In this document: in pieces, positions 6,687 to 14,544 of the stretch
Position numbering within the stretch: the stretch's first letter is position 1
How the letters are laid out: every line of letters begins with the position of its first letter
Source: a virus
Virus record (IMG/VR): IMGVR_UViG_3300043431_000259
Coordinates: 1-34,694 of that record
DNA length: 34,694 nt
Direction: 5' to 3' (one strand)
Translations under genes and position numbers: made by a program
The notes under the pieces: generated by a model
Seen by the model: only the letters and a program-made list of their open reading frames with translations
Database searches by the model: none
Told to the model about the DNA's origin: nothing

Positions 6687-8936
6687 TTACTTCCTCAGAT
6701 CCTCGATTATGTTCAGCGTCCCCGATTCTGCTGTGGACGGGTTTGCCTCCGTGGTCGTATCGCGTACCTCGATCTCGTAGAGGTATTGCCCCGCCGTCGC
6801 GGTTTCGGCGGCGGTCAGCGTGATCGTGCAGGTGCGATTCGGGACGCTCGTGATGGTCATCGCGCGGTTGACGATGGCGGTCGTGTTCGCGTCGGCCTTG
6901 CGCTTCTGGCCGATGAAGTAGACCGTGCGGCCCGTCAGCGGGAAGTCGGCCCCGAGCGTCGTGCTGATCGTGTAGACATCGCCGCGGGGGACGTTGATGA
7001 TCCCGTCGCGGTTGACGAGCGGGTAGGTCGTCCCCCAGGTGACGCCGAATTGCGCCAGCACGGTGGCCTCTGCGGCCCTGGTGACCAGCGCGGCCCCGGC
7101 AGTCCCGTCGGCGTAGCTGCCCGGCAGCGGGGTGCTCCACGGGTCCCCTGCGCTACCAGCACCCGCGAGCGCAGCCCCGGCCGACCCGACACCAGCATGG
7201 CTTGCCAACGTCTCATCCCAGACCGCGTCCGCGATCTCCCCGGCGGTTGCGCCGCCCCCGCCTGCAGGCGCATTGACCAGCGCCGCCGCCGTGAACTCTG
7301 CGCCAGCGCCAGATGTCGTCGGCGCGGTGCGAGCGGTGAACTCCGCGACAGTTGGAATATCCGCGATGGCGGCGGTGTGGTCGGCGCTCTGCACCGTCCC
7401 CAGATCCGACACGATGGTGTAGTCAGCAGCGACGAGCGACCGTGCGTTGAACTCGGATACCGTGGGAACAGCGTCAACCGCCGCCGGGATCGTTGTGCCG
7501 AGCATGAGCCCTGTCGTCCCGGCCGTGGAGTGCCCCGTGAGGGCTTCGTCCCAGATCGCGTCTGCCAGCACCGAGGGGTCAACCCCACCCGAGGATGCCG
7601 TCGCCAGCGCAAGGCCAGCCGTGCCGGCGGCAGAGTGCCCGGAAAGCGCCTCGTCCCATACCGCGTCAGCCACGGTCGCAGCCGAGGGCGCGGAAGCGGC
7701 GTCAAGGATCAGGTCGAGCCGCCCGCCGTTGGCCCAATCGGTTTGCAGCACGTCGGTGTCAGCAAGAACATCCTCAACCGCCTGCCCGTAGGTGCCAGCC
7801 CCACCGTAGGATGCAACAGCGGCATTCAGCACCATCGCGGCTATTTCGGCGTCAACGTCAGCGGCGAAGGTCGCGGCGTCGATCGCCCCAGCCGCAACCG
7901 CCGCCGCGTTAATCGCCCCCGCCGCAAACGATCCCGCGACAATCGCCCCGGTGTGAACCACGCCGACCTCGACATCCCCAAGCGGCAGGATGCTGTACTT
8001 GCTGGCCCCGTTGGGCTGTGTTGCCCATGCTTCGGTGAGGGTTGCGACTTTGGTCGCCCCGACATAGCTGGAGATGATCCGCGACTGACCCGCCCCCGTG
8101 CCGGTGAGAATCTGCACGATTGCGCCGTCGTAGTAGTTGTTCGTCGCCGCCGCGTCCCCATCGAGCGTGATGGTGGACGCCCCTACCCCCGCGACTGTGC
8201 CGTGCGCCAGCGGGTGGAACATCAGCCCGTAGGTGTCGTCGGTGGCGTGCCCGGTGTAAGGTTCGTCCCAGACGCCATCCGCGATAGTAGCGGGGGTCAG
8301 GCCGGTTACGCTGCCAACCGCTCCCGTGACAGACCCCACGGCCCCCGTCACGCTGCCGACGCTGCCAGAGAGGTTGCCAGTGATGTTGGCGGTCTGGTTT
8401 CCAAGGCCCGTGGTCGCGGTCAGGGTGTAGCCCGTCTTGCTGGCGGCTGCGACCACCACCCCGTCCGTGCCGGTGTCCGCGAGGATGTCCGCAACCTCGG
8501 TGTCAATGAAGTTGTCCAGCGTCACCAAATCGGCGGCGATGGACGCCCCCGCAGGAGCGCCAAGGCGGGCGTAGGCGTCCCCGGTCTGCGGCTCGGTCGT
8601 GACGTAGGTCTGCAGCACAGGCACGGCTCCAGCGTTGAGCCAGAGCAGTTTCACCGTGTCGTTGTTCGTGGCGGTCTGCGATGGGGATATGCACCACACC
8701 CCGTTCGCGGAATGCGTAGCCGTGCCGTCGCTGGTCTGGGTCGTGCCGGTCGGGTGATAATAGACGGTGGTCGTGCCGCTGGTGTGCGCGGCCCCCGCCG
8801 TCGTGAGCAGCAGGGCGCAGACTTGTTCCTGCGAGGCGACATTCTTTCGCAACCCCCACGCGGGCAGGGTCGCGAGGGTGAACAGGGCGAGAAGTGCAAG
8901 AGTGCCGACCCACGGGACGCGCTGGCGTGTGCTCAT
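6687..8936 (-). CDS. Large repeat protein with N-terminal signal/anchor and BppU-like C-terminal domain
   Basis: A 749-residue, alanine-, glycine- and threonine-rich protein. Residues 8-28 form a hydrophobic signal peptide or anchor. A short repeat GSVTGAV runs near 194-212. The motif WDE-x4-5-H, usually followed by a Gly/Ala-rich tail, recurs near residues 223, 427, 462 and 573; this motif is familiar from phage tail and fibre proteins. Residues about 330-360 are Ala-rich AGAI-type repeats. The C-terminus (about 650-735) resembles the Ig-like N-terminal domain of baseplate upper proteins (BppU). It looks like a virion adsorption protein, yet the N-terminus would send it to the membrane or periplasm. 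The start overlaps the previous stop. Confidence 0.8.
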   Translation of the reverse strand: MSTRQRVPWVGTLALLALFTLATLPAWGLRKNVASQEQVCALLLTTAGAAHTSGTTTVYYHPTGTTQTSDGTATHSANGVWCISPSQTATNNDTVKLLWLNAGAVPVLQTYVTTEPQTGDAYARLGAPAGASIAADLVTLDNFIDTEVADILADTGTDGVVVAAASKTGYTLTATTGLGNQTANITGNLSGSVGSVTGAVGSVTGAVGSVTGLTPATIADGVWDEPYTGHATDDTYGLMFHPLAHGTVAGVGASTITLDGDAAATNNYYDGAIVQILTGTGAGQSRIISSYVGATKVATLTEAWATQPNGASKYSILPLGDVEVGVVHTGAIVAGSFAAGAINAAAVAAGAIDAATFAADVDAEIAAMVLNAAVASYGGAGTYGQAVEDVLADTDVLQTDWANGGRLDLILDAASAPSAATVADAVWDEALSGHSAAGTAGLALATASSGGVDPSVLADAIWDEALTGHSTAGTTGLMLGTTIPAAVDAVPTVSEFNARSLVAADYTIVSDLGTVQSADHTAAIADIPTVAEFTARTAPTTSGAGAEFTAAALVNAPAGGGGATAGEIADAVWDETLASHAGVGSAGAALAGAGSAGDPWSTPLPGSYADGTAGAALVTRAAEATVLAQFGVTWGTTYPLVNRDGIINVPRGDVYTISTTLGADFPLTGRTVYFIGQKRKADANTTAIVNRAMTITSVPNRTCTITLTAAETATAGQYLYEIEVRDTTTEANPSTAESGTLNIIEDLRK

Positions 8937-9943
8937 TGAATCACCTCGTTGGATTGAATCCAGATGCTCGGGGCGACGGCGGGTGCGCCCGCTTCGGGGT
9001 ACTCGTCAAAGCCGATGTCCCAGGTGCCGCCCGTGCGATCCTCGCCGTCGATGTCATCAGTGGGCATGCTCGTGCTGGTGCCGTAGTCCCGCGCCTCGGC
9101 ATCGTTGGACGCGAGGTGAAAGTCGTTGCCAGCGGCGTTGACGAACGCGAACGTCTGCGAAACACGGTTGCCGGTGCCACCATTGTCGTCGGCGGTCGCG
9201 TCGGTGGAGGCGTTGTAGTTGGCTGTCATCGTGCCGAGGAAATCGAAATAGGTCACGCCGTCACCGTTGCTGTACGCGAGGCAGTTGGTGGCCGTAACAG
9301 TTCCCGAGGTTACGCGACCAAACCCGTTGCGGGCGCATTCGGCTGCGGTGCAGTTTTTAAACGCCACGGTGGCGGCTGAGATTTCAAACCCCGCCCGCCC
9401 GCACCTGTATGCCAGCGTATTCTGAACCACAAGCCCGTTCGCGGAAGAGCTGTCCGTGGACAACCCGTTCCGACCCGTCCCTTTTACTAGGCACTTGTCT
9501 ATCAATACGTTGCCGCCGCTGACGTACACTCCATGACTTCCCGTCGATACCACATGCAGCCCCGTCACCCGCGTGTAAGCCCCGGCAATCGTCAGTAGCG
9601 GCGACCCGCTGCCCGAGAGCAGATACCCGCCCGCGTTCGGCGTGCCGTCGTGCCGCTCGGCCACGGGTACGACGATGTTGATGTAGTAGTCCGCGCTCGT
9701 GGTGTAGCCGGTTCCGGTCGTCGCGGTCGTCGTGTCGGTGAACTCGTAGCACTCGATGGTCAGCAGTCGCGCGGCGGTCACAAGATCAGCCGACTCCCCG
9801 GCCAACGCAGCGTTCAGCGTGGGATAGTCCCCGCCGCTACTCCTGACCGTCACCGTGCAGGGGCCAGTGCCCGTGCAGACAATCGCCGCGACCGGCGCGG
9901 GAAACAGCGCCAGCAGCGCGACGACGACCAGAGCGCGAAGCAT
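8933..9943 (-). CDS. Secreted right-handed beta-helix protein
   Basis: A 336-residue protein. The ATG at 9943 shares a base with the stop of the FN3 gene. Residues 1-18 are a Sec-type signal peptide with an AXA-like end (PVAA). From about residue 90 the protein shows beta-helix coils: repeated short strands with G, N and V ladders. The C-terminus (DYGTSTSMPTDDIDGEDR, then GTWDIGFDEYPEAG) matches the end of choice-of-anchor type parallel beta-helix proteins. Such domains bind or cut polysaccharide. No catalytic residues can be assigned. Either a host-glycan depolymerase or adhesin, or an exported surface protein. Confidence 0.8.
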   Translation of the reverse strand: MLRALVVVALLALFPAPVAAIVCTGTGPCTVTVRSSGGDYPTLNAALAGESADLVTAARLLTIECYEFTDTTTATTGTGYTTSADYYINIVVPVAERHDGTPNAGGYLLSGSGSPLLTIAGAYTRVTGLHVVSTGSHGVYVSGGNVLIDKCLVKGTGRNGLSTDSSSANGLVVQNTLAYRCGRAGFEISAATVAFKNCTAAECARNGFGRVTSGTVTATNCLAYSNGDGVTYFDFLGTMTANYNASTDATADDNGGTGNRVSQTFAFVNAAGNDFHLASNDAEARDYGTSTSMPTDDIDGEDRTGGTWDIGFDEYPEAGAPAVAPSIWIQSNEVIQ

Positions 9944-10320
9944 CACTCCACCCGCACCGTCACGGTAACGCGCACGCTCTGCGGGGCAGCGGGGGCGGTG
10001 GCATCGCTCGTACTGCACACCTCGTTGCTATACCCGCTCTCGTTGCCGATGGTGTCTCGTGCCGTGAGAACCCAGCAGCGCAGCCCGTCAGGCAGGCCGG
10101 GGACGGCGGTCGTGGTCACAAGGCCGAGCGTCTGAATCGCGGTGTACGGGCCACCAGCCGCAGGGCTTTCGTAGAGGCGATAGCCCGCAAGGTCAGGCTC
10201 GGTGTTCGCGTCCCATGCGAGGGTGACGGTGGTGGTCGCCGCCTCGGCTACGATCACCCAGCAGCATAGCGCGGCGACGATGGCGAAACAGAGGATTGCG
10301 ATGTTGCGATAGCGGGTCAT
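9943..10320 (-). CDS. Small secreted fibronectin type III domain protein
   Basis: A 125-residue protein with an N-terminal signal peptide (hydrophobic residues 7-24, AEA end) and one FN3 domain. The FN3 signature is clear: TVTLAWDANTEPDLAGYRLY in the first strands, then a CWVLTARDTIGNESGYSNEV stretch in the last strands. FN3 modules on phages usually sit on tail or capsid surfaces and may bind carbohydrate. Here the signal peptide suggests export instead. It ends in a short Thr/Val/Arg tail. The gene is directly followed by the beta-helix gene. Confidence 0.82.
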   Translation of the reverse strand: MTRYRNIAILCFAIVAALCCWVIVAEAATTTVTLAWDANTEPDLAGYRLYESPAAGGPYTAIQTLGLVTTTAVPGLPDGLRCWVLTARDTIGNESGYSNEVCSTSDATAPAAPQSVRVTVTVRVE

Positions 10321-10324
10321 GCCG

Positions 10325-10669
10325 TTAGTCCGCGTTCTCGTCCAGCGCCCTGACCTTCCACGCCCGCCGCGCCTTGCGGTAGAGGTTCGTGGTCGTGGTC
10401 GGGTTGATGTTGTACGGAGCGGCGAGGTAGACGGGATCGTCCGTGCGGAACTGGAGTGTCTCCTGCTGCCTTGCGCCCCCGGCAGAGTCCAGCACGGTGC
10501 CGGTGGTCGTGACCATGAACACGCAGTCGCCCGTGGTGCCGCAGAGTCCGATGGGTTCCAGGCTCACAGTGACGTTGCTGTACCCGTTGAGCGTGATGAC
10601 AATGGCGGCAGAGGCTGCGCCAGCGGCGAAGATCAGCAGTGCGGCGATGATGGCGAAGTAGCGTTTCAT
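10325..10669 (-). CDS. Small exported protein of unknown function
   Basis: A protein of 114 residues if it starts at the ATG at 10669, which has AAGGAGG 7 bases upstream; an ATG at 10675 is too close to that site. Residues 1-20 form a signal peptide ending ASA. The mature part is beta-like and has two cysteines (GLCGTTGDC) that could form a disulphide bond. It lies 5 bp from the FN3 gene and 12 bp from the large fibre-like gene. No family is recognised. Confidence 0.75.
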   Translation of the reverse strand: MKRYFAIIAALLIFAAGAASAAIVITLNGYSNVTVSLEPIGLCGTTGDCVFMVTTTGTVLDSAGGARQQETLQFRTDDPVYLAAPYNINPTTTTNLYRKARRAWKVRALDENAD

Positions 10670-10681
10670 TTTCATGCCTCC

Positions 10682-12118
10682 TTAGTTAGCCGAGCGCGAC
10701 ACTTCGCGCCATGTGGTGGTGTTGCCGTAGCGCAGCGTTATGCAGTCGTCCACATTCGATGCAAACGCTCCTGCAAGCTGAGTCACGCCCGCTGTGTCCG
10801 CGAAGTTCACCGCGCCCGCCGTCACGCTCACGATACAGATCGTCACGGCTGATCCGACCGACATTCCCGTCTCGGCCATCGTTACGTCACAACCTTGAGC
10901 GTCGGCGCTGGCGACTTCGATGTAGGATGAGGTCGGAGTGATAGTGACAGCGGCATTCGTGCCAGCGGCATCGTCGGCGCAGGTCACGGCCTGCGCGTAT
11001 GACGTGATTAAGCCGCCACGAGATACCTTGAACTTCTCGACCTCGGTTGTGTAATCGTTTGCAGTGGTGGACAGCACCATGAGATTCTGCGCACCGCTGC
11101 CGCCACCGCCCGCTGTAGTCTGCTCTGCTACTTGGAGGTGGATTCCATTATACCCAGCGGTAGATGTCTGAAGCATTTCCCCGCGAAGATTGAGAATATC
11201 CTGGATGATGCTTGAGCCGGTGTATTCGTAACTTGTAGTATCGGCGTATGCTCCGAGTTTGAATCCAAATGAATTTGAGTTCGTAAGGTCGCCCGTCAGC
11301 CCTATGGTAAGCGGCGGCGCGGACACAGACGTGTACCACCATGCGCCACCTGATTGGTTAAGGGTAGAAAAGTACGGTGTAGACAAATTCCCCAAAGTGT
11401 TCACAACAAACACGTCTACCCCACCCGCCCTCCCCACAATCAGACTCTCTGAACCCGCCCCCGCCGTGCCAACGTAATTCAGCCCCAAGATTACTTTGTT
11501 ACCCGCTGCGCCGGTCTGGTTGCCGGTGACGTTGAGTGCGGTTTCGTTTGCGGTGGCGTTGGCGAGGTCTTTGTAGATGGAGACGGGGCCGGAGGCGGGG
11601 GTGATGGTCGAAGTCACAGCCTTAAGGCTCACATCGTCAATGTCAGCCCGAAGCCCCGTAACCGGCGTGAACGTAAGCGTAGCCGTCGAGACTGCCGGGG
11701 GCGCGTACATGCAGAACGTGCCGTCTGCGGCGGGGAGCGTACTCGCCTGAAACGTATTGCCGCCGAACGCGATGGCCGTGCCTGCGACGGACCACGCTGA
11801 GACGGTGTAGCAGAATTTATAGACCGTGCCGATTTCTGCCACGAGCGCGACGGCGGGAACGAGTGTTCCGGTTCCGGCGGTGTGCTGCATCTTTGCGGAT
11901 GCGATAGCCCAACCAGCGCCTTCGGTCCAGTTCGCGGAGTCGGTGAAGCCGCCGTCTACGACGAGTTCCGGCCCGAGGGTTTCGCTGATGACGCCGGAGG
12001 AGGAGATGAGGGAGCCTGCGTCCACGCTCACCCCGGCGAGAGCAGGCGCGGCGAACGCAAGGGCAGCGGCGAGCACGAGCGCGGCGAGGAGTCGGGAGCG
12101 GCGAAGGATGGCGGTCAT
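10682..12118 (-). CDS. Secreted lectin-like / fibre-like protein
   Basis: A 478-residue protein with a textbook Sec signal (arginines, then an Ala/Leu core, ending PALA at about residue 28). Residues about 45-170 look like a carbohydrate-binding module: VVDGGFTDSANWTEGAGW, a beta-sandwich pattern and a closing DIDDVSLKA. The middle is beta-rich and fibre-like. The last 60 residues (VTICIVSV to TTWREVSRSAN) resemble the C-terminus of the protein at 13846-14334. Bases about 11.1-11.5 kb are AT-richer than the rest of the window, which suggests recent acquisition. Start chosen because it begins the signal peptide and follows the previous stop by 11 bp. Confidence 0.8.
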   Translation of the reverse strand: MTAILRRSRLLAALVLAAALAFAAPALAGVSVDAGSLISSSGVISETLGPELVVDGGFTDSANWTEGAGWAIASAKMQHTAGTGTLVPAVALVAEIGTVYKFCYTVSAWSVAGTAIAFGGNTFQASTLPAADGTFCMYAPPAVSTATLTFTPVTGLRADIDDVSLKAVTSTITPASGPVSIYKDLANATANETALNVTGNQTGAAGNKVILGLNYVGTAGAGSESLIVGRAGGVDVFVVNTLGNLSTPYFSTLNQSGGAWWYTSVSAPPLTIGLTGDLTNSNSFGFKLGAYADTTSYEYTGSSIIQDILNLRGEMLQTSTAGYNGIHLQVAEQTTAGGGGSGAQNLMVLSTTANDYTTEVEKFKVSRGGLITSYAQAVTCADDAAGTNAAVTITPTSSYIEVASADAQGCDVTMAETGMSVGSAVTICIVSVTAGAVNFADTAGVTQLAGAFASNVDDCITLRYGNTTTWREVSRSAN

Positions 12119-12129
12119 CGCGTCACCGC

Positions 12130-12498
12130 TCACTGCCGCGCCACGGCGTAGAGGGACACCGTGCTGGTTTCCGCCGCCGAGCAGATGATGCCGACGATGG
12201 CCGAGCGGGAGCCGGTCGTCGCGACCGTGGCGAACTCGATCTCGTCGAAGCAGACCGTCACCCCGGGGCCGATCTCGTTGACCCCGGCCGTGGCGACGGC
12301 AGCCACTCCGAAGGCGTAGAAGACTTCGTTGGCCCCGGAGTTCGCGATACACACGCTGCGCACGTCGGCCGCGAAGTCGGTTGTGGTGTTCGTCGCTGTC
12401 GCCGCGACCTTGACGCCAGGTTGCGTCGTGCTGGTGGCGTGGGCGGGCGCGCAGATGGCCAGCGCCAACGCCAGCGAGAGGAGCAGATTCTTTTTCAT
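12130..12498 (-). CDS. Small exported protein of unknown function
   Basis: A 122-residue protein starting at the ATG at 12498, which has an AAGGGA site, rather than an upstream ATG without one. It has a clear signal peptide: MKKN, a Leu/Ala core, and an AHA cleavage site near residue 21. The mature part is Ala/Thr-rich with three cysteines (SVCIANSGAN, TVCFDEIEF, IICSAAE). It is the first gene of the run of six signal-peptide genes after the tail terminator. No family is recognised. Confidence 0.78.
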   Translation of the reverse strand: MKKNLLLSLALALAICAPAHATSTTQPGVKVAATATNTTTDFAADVRSVCIANSGANEVFYAFGVAAVATAGVNEIGPGVTVCFDEIEFATVATTGSRSAIVGIICSAAETSTVSLYAVARQ

Positions 12499-12524
12499 GG
12501 TTCCCTTCTTTCTGTGTTGGCGGC

Positions 12525-12977
12525 TCATGTCGGCCACTGGTATTCCTGATCCATCGCCACGGAAAATCCGAACGAATACACCTGCACCGTCGCGTCCGAT
12601 ATCTCCAGACGTGTCGCGCCGGGCTCCACCGGCTGCAGGTTCTCGGCGAGGCGGGCGTTGGTCAGTCGTTGCCTCACCGCCAGGATGAGCGCTTCTGATT
12701 GCTCGTTCAGATCAACGGCGCCGCGCAACGAGTGCACGAACACGCCGACCTCGAACTCGGGTGCCTCGTGGTAGTTCGGCCCGTCAATCAGCCCGGGGGG
12801 CGGCTCGCCGACGTAAGCCACCGTGAGCAAGTTAAACCGCGCAATGCGCCCCTCGATGGCGTCGGCGATCTGTCCGGCGTAGGGCTCGATTGCCTTGACG
12901 CCGGGGATTGGGGGATCCGCCTCGAGGGCGGCGATCGCCAGGGCTCGGATGTCGCCGAAGTGGCGCGCGTCGCTCAT
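12525..12977 (-). CDS. Tail terminator-like protein (Mu gp37 / DUF1834-like)
   Basis: A 150-residue cytosolic protein with a start overlapping the stop of the gene before it. Its opening (alternating helix, then an IADAIEGRIARF stretch) and its position after a virion morphogenesis protein match the Mu gp37-like family, which acts at the head-tail joint or tail end. It is the last typical head-tail gene before the secreted-protein run. Confidence 0.72.
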   Translation of the reverse strand: MSDARHFGDIRALAIAALEADPPIPGVKAIEPYAGQIADAIEGRIARFNLLTVAYVGEPPPGLIDGPNYHEAPEFEVGVFVHSLRGAVDLNEQSEALILAVRQRLTNARLAENLQPVEPGATRLEISDATVQVYSFGFSVAMDQEYQWPT

Positions 12978-13441
12978 CGCTGCGACTCCGCGGCCTTGAC
13001 CAGCTTGCGGACGTAGTCGTCGGCGAAGGCCCGCAGGCTGGAGCTATCGCGCGGAGAGATGCCGAAGAAGGGGCGCTTGGGCGACTTGACCTTGCCCTTT
13101 TTCGTCTTCGTCCCGTCCTGCGCCCACCAGGCCTTCTTGGCCTCCGTCATCGAGCCGAACCCGATCACCGCGCGGTCCTTCGTCGCCGAGAGCACGCGCA
13201 TCGAGCCGAGCATGTGACCCTTGTCCGAGAGCGTCTGCCCGCCGTGCAGCTTCACGCGGCGGCTGGGGATCAGAGCGCGGTCGTTCTCGTCGAGCCCCTC
13301 GAGGGTGCGCACCTTGATCAGCGCTCGGGCTTCGTCGGCCAGCATTCTCAGCGTGCTCTGGCGCGTCATCCCGTCCTTGATCAGCGAGAGCGAGCGCAGC
13401 ACGGCGCCCTTGCCCTTGAACTCGACGTTGAATTGGATCAT
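12974..13441 (-). CDS. Virion morphogenesis / tail completion protein (Mu gpG-like)
   Basis: A 155-residue basic protein. The ATG at 13441 overlaps the preceding stop (ATGA). The pattern of a helical N-terminus, then GHMLGSMRVLSATKDRAVIG and near the end a PKRPFFGIS motif is that of Mu-type virion morphogenesis proteins, which complete the head or tail connector. Lysine-rich KTKKGKVKSPK lies just before the PFFG motif. Confidence 0.8.
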   Translation of the reverse strand: MIQFNVEFKGKGAVLRSLSLIKDGMTRQSTLRMLADEARALIKVRTLEGLDENDRALIPSRRVKLHGGQTLSDKGHMLGSMRVLSATKDRAVIGFGSMTEAKKAWWAQDGTKTKKGKVKSPKRPFFGISPRDSSSLRAFADDYVRKLVKAAESQR

Positions 13442-13824
13442 CCGAGCACCACGTAGCCGCCGCCGGTCGCGGGGGGGTCGTCGTCTTCGAGCAGCGTCGT
13501 CACGATTGGTACCGCCGCGAGGGCCGCGGAGTAGGCGTCGGACCAGAACTTCACCGCGACCATGGCCTGCTGCGGATCGCGCGAACTTGCGAGACTCGGG
13601 CGAAAGAGCAGGTACATCACGTAGCAGCAGGAGGGCTTGACCAGGGCGTCCAGGGTCTCCTGCGTCAGCGCCGCCAGGTCTTCGGCTTCCCACTCCATCG
13701 CCACCAGGTCGCGGTTGATCTGCGCGAACGCCTCTTCGTGCAAGGGCGCGAGGGTGTCGGGAAGGGCGCTGGCCGACGGGAAATAGACGGGGACCAGGTC
13801 TTCGTCGTCGCTGTAGGTTGCCAT
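13438..13824 (-). CDS. Head-tail connector protein (Mu gp36 / DUF1320-like)
   Basis: A 128-residue acidic, helical protein without a signal peptide. Its layout (helices from about residue 20, an LTQETLDALVKPSCCYVMYLLF core, and a helix that carries FWSDAY) resembles the small connector proteins of Mu-like head modules. Gene order supports it: capsid, connector, morphogenesis protein, terminator. Confidence 0.7.
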   Translation of the reverse strand: MATYSDDEDLVPVYFPSASALPDTLAPLHEEAFAQINRDLVAMEWEAEDLAALTQETLDALVKPSCCYVMYLLFRPSLASSRDPQQAMVAVKFWSDAYSAALAAVPIVTTLLEDDDPPATGGGYVVLG

Positions 13825-13845
13825 GGTCCCGTCTCCCCGTATCGC

Positions 13846-14334
13846 TTAGTTGTTGCTCAAGAGTGCGGTGATCTGCCGCCAGGTGGTGCCATCGCAGCAG
13901 AACGTCACGGCGTCCATCGCTGTCACCGCGAGGTTCCCGGTGCCGACGTTGTCGGTCAGGGTGTTCTCGTCGATCGTGATCGTGTCCGTGTCGTCGGCGT
14001 TGAAGACCACCATGCAGCAGCCCGAGAGCGCGGCCGACGGAGCGGTGAAGCTGTTCGTGGTGTCGGTGGTGCGCGCCGCGGTGGCCGAGATAGCTTTCAC
14101 GCCCCCGCAGGCGTCGGCGGTGATGGTGCCGCCTGCGCCGATCACTTCGGTCGCGGGCGCGGTGGATGTCAGGTTCCCGGTCACGACGAGTGCGCCGGCA
14201 AAGGTGTAGTCGGCATTAAGAGTCGTCGGGAGCATGTTGCCCTGGACGGTGTAGTCGGAGGCGGCGTGGGCCGCGAGGGCCGTGAAGCCGCAAAGAGCGA
14301 GCGCGGCGACGAAGAGCTTGAGCGCCTTGAGCAT
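13846..14334 (-). CDS. Exported protein beside the capsid gene, with a domain shared with the 478-residue protein
   Basis: A protein of 162 residues if it starts at the ATG at 14334, which lies 8 bases after GGAG; an ATG at 14340 is the alternative. Residues 1-25 are a signal peptide ending AAHA. The C-terminus (VVFNADDTDTITIDENTLTD, then CCDGTTWRQITALLSNN) has the same layout as the end of the protein at 10682-12118. It sits where head decoration proteins are usually encoded, which makes the signal peptide surprising. Function not known. Confidence 0.78.
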   Translation of the reverse strand: MLKALKLFVAALALCGFTALAAHAASDYTVQGNMLPTTLNADYTFAGALVVTGNLTSTAPATEVIGAGGTITADACGGVKAISATAARTTDTTNSFTAPSAALSGCCMVVFNADDTDTITIDENTLTDNVGTGNLAVTAMDAVTFCCDGTTWRQITALLSNN

Positions 14335-14336
14335 GA

Positions 14337-14477
14337 TCATTTCTCCTTTTTCTCGTCCGCGCCCTTGTGCGGGGGCGGATCGTCAACCTTCGTGTGCGCC
14401 TTCGGGTCGAAGTCCCGCTCGTTGATCACGAGCGAGCCGTGAATCTTGTGCTTCACCTTGATCGTCGGTATTGCCAC
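14337..14477 (-). CDS. Small basic protein downstream of the capsid gene
   Basis: A 46-residue protein with GTG start and strong AAAGGAGG site. It is short, charged and helical at the end (KGADEKKEK), with a central RDFDPKAHTK. Small proteins of this type often follow phage capsid genes. Its stop overlaps the start of the exported protein. No family name can be given with confidence. Confidence 0.7.
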   Translation of the reverse strand: MAIPTIKVKHKIHGSLVINERDFDPKAHTKVDDPPPHKGADEKKEK

Positions 14478-14498
14478 TTTCCCCTCCTTTGAGAGAGC

Positions 14499-14531
14499 GC
14501 CCGGGGCCAGCCGCTCGAAGCCGCCCCGGGC
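14499..14531 (-). terminator. Strong GC hairpin after the capsid gene
   Basis: A 9-bp perfect stem, GCCCGGGGC paired with GCCCCGGGC, with a 15-base loop lies 14 bp after the major capsid stop. It lacks the run of U expected of a full intrinsic terminator. It more likely reduces read-through or protects the capsid mRNA 3' end. Confidence 0.55.
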
Positions 14532-14544
14532 TGCCCTCTACGCT

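Noticed and set aside
8300-8380. Possible CRISPR-like repeats
   Set aside because: These are short in-frame GSVTGAV codon repeats inside a protein, not spaced repeats with unique spacers.
6555-8939. 794-residue plus-strand frame opposite the large repeat protein
   Set aside because: Composition is Arg/Gly/Val-rich with no recognisable domain, and the minus strand has clear signal, repeats and a BppU-like end.
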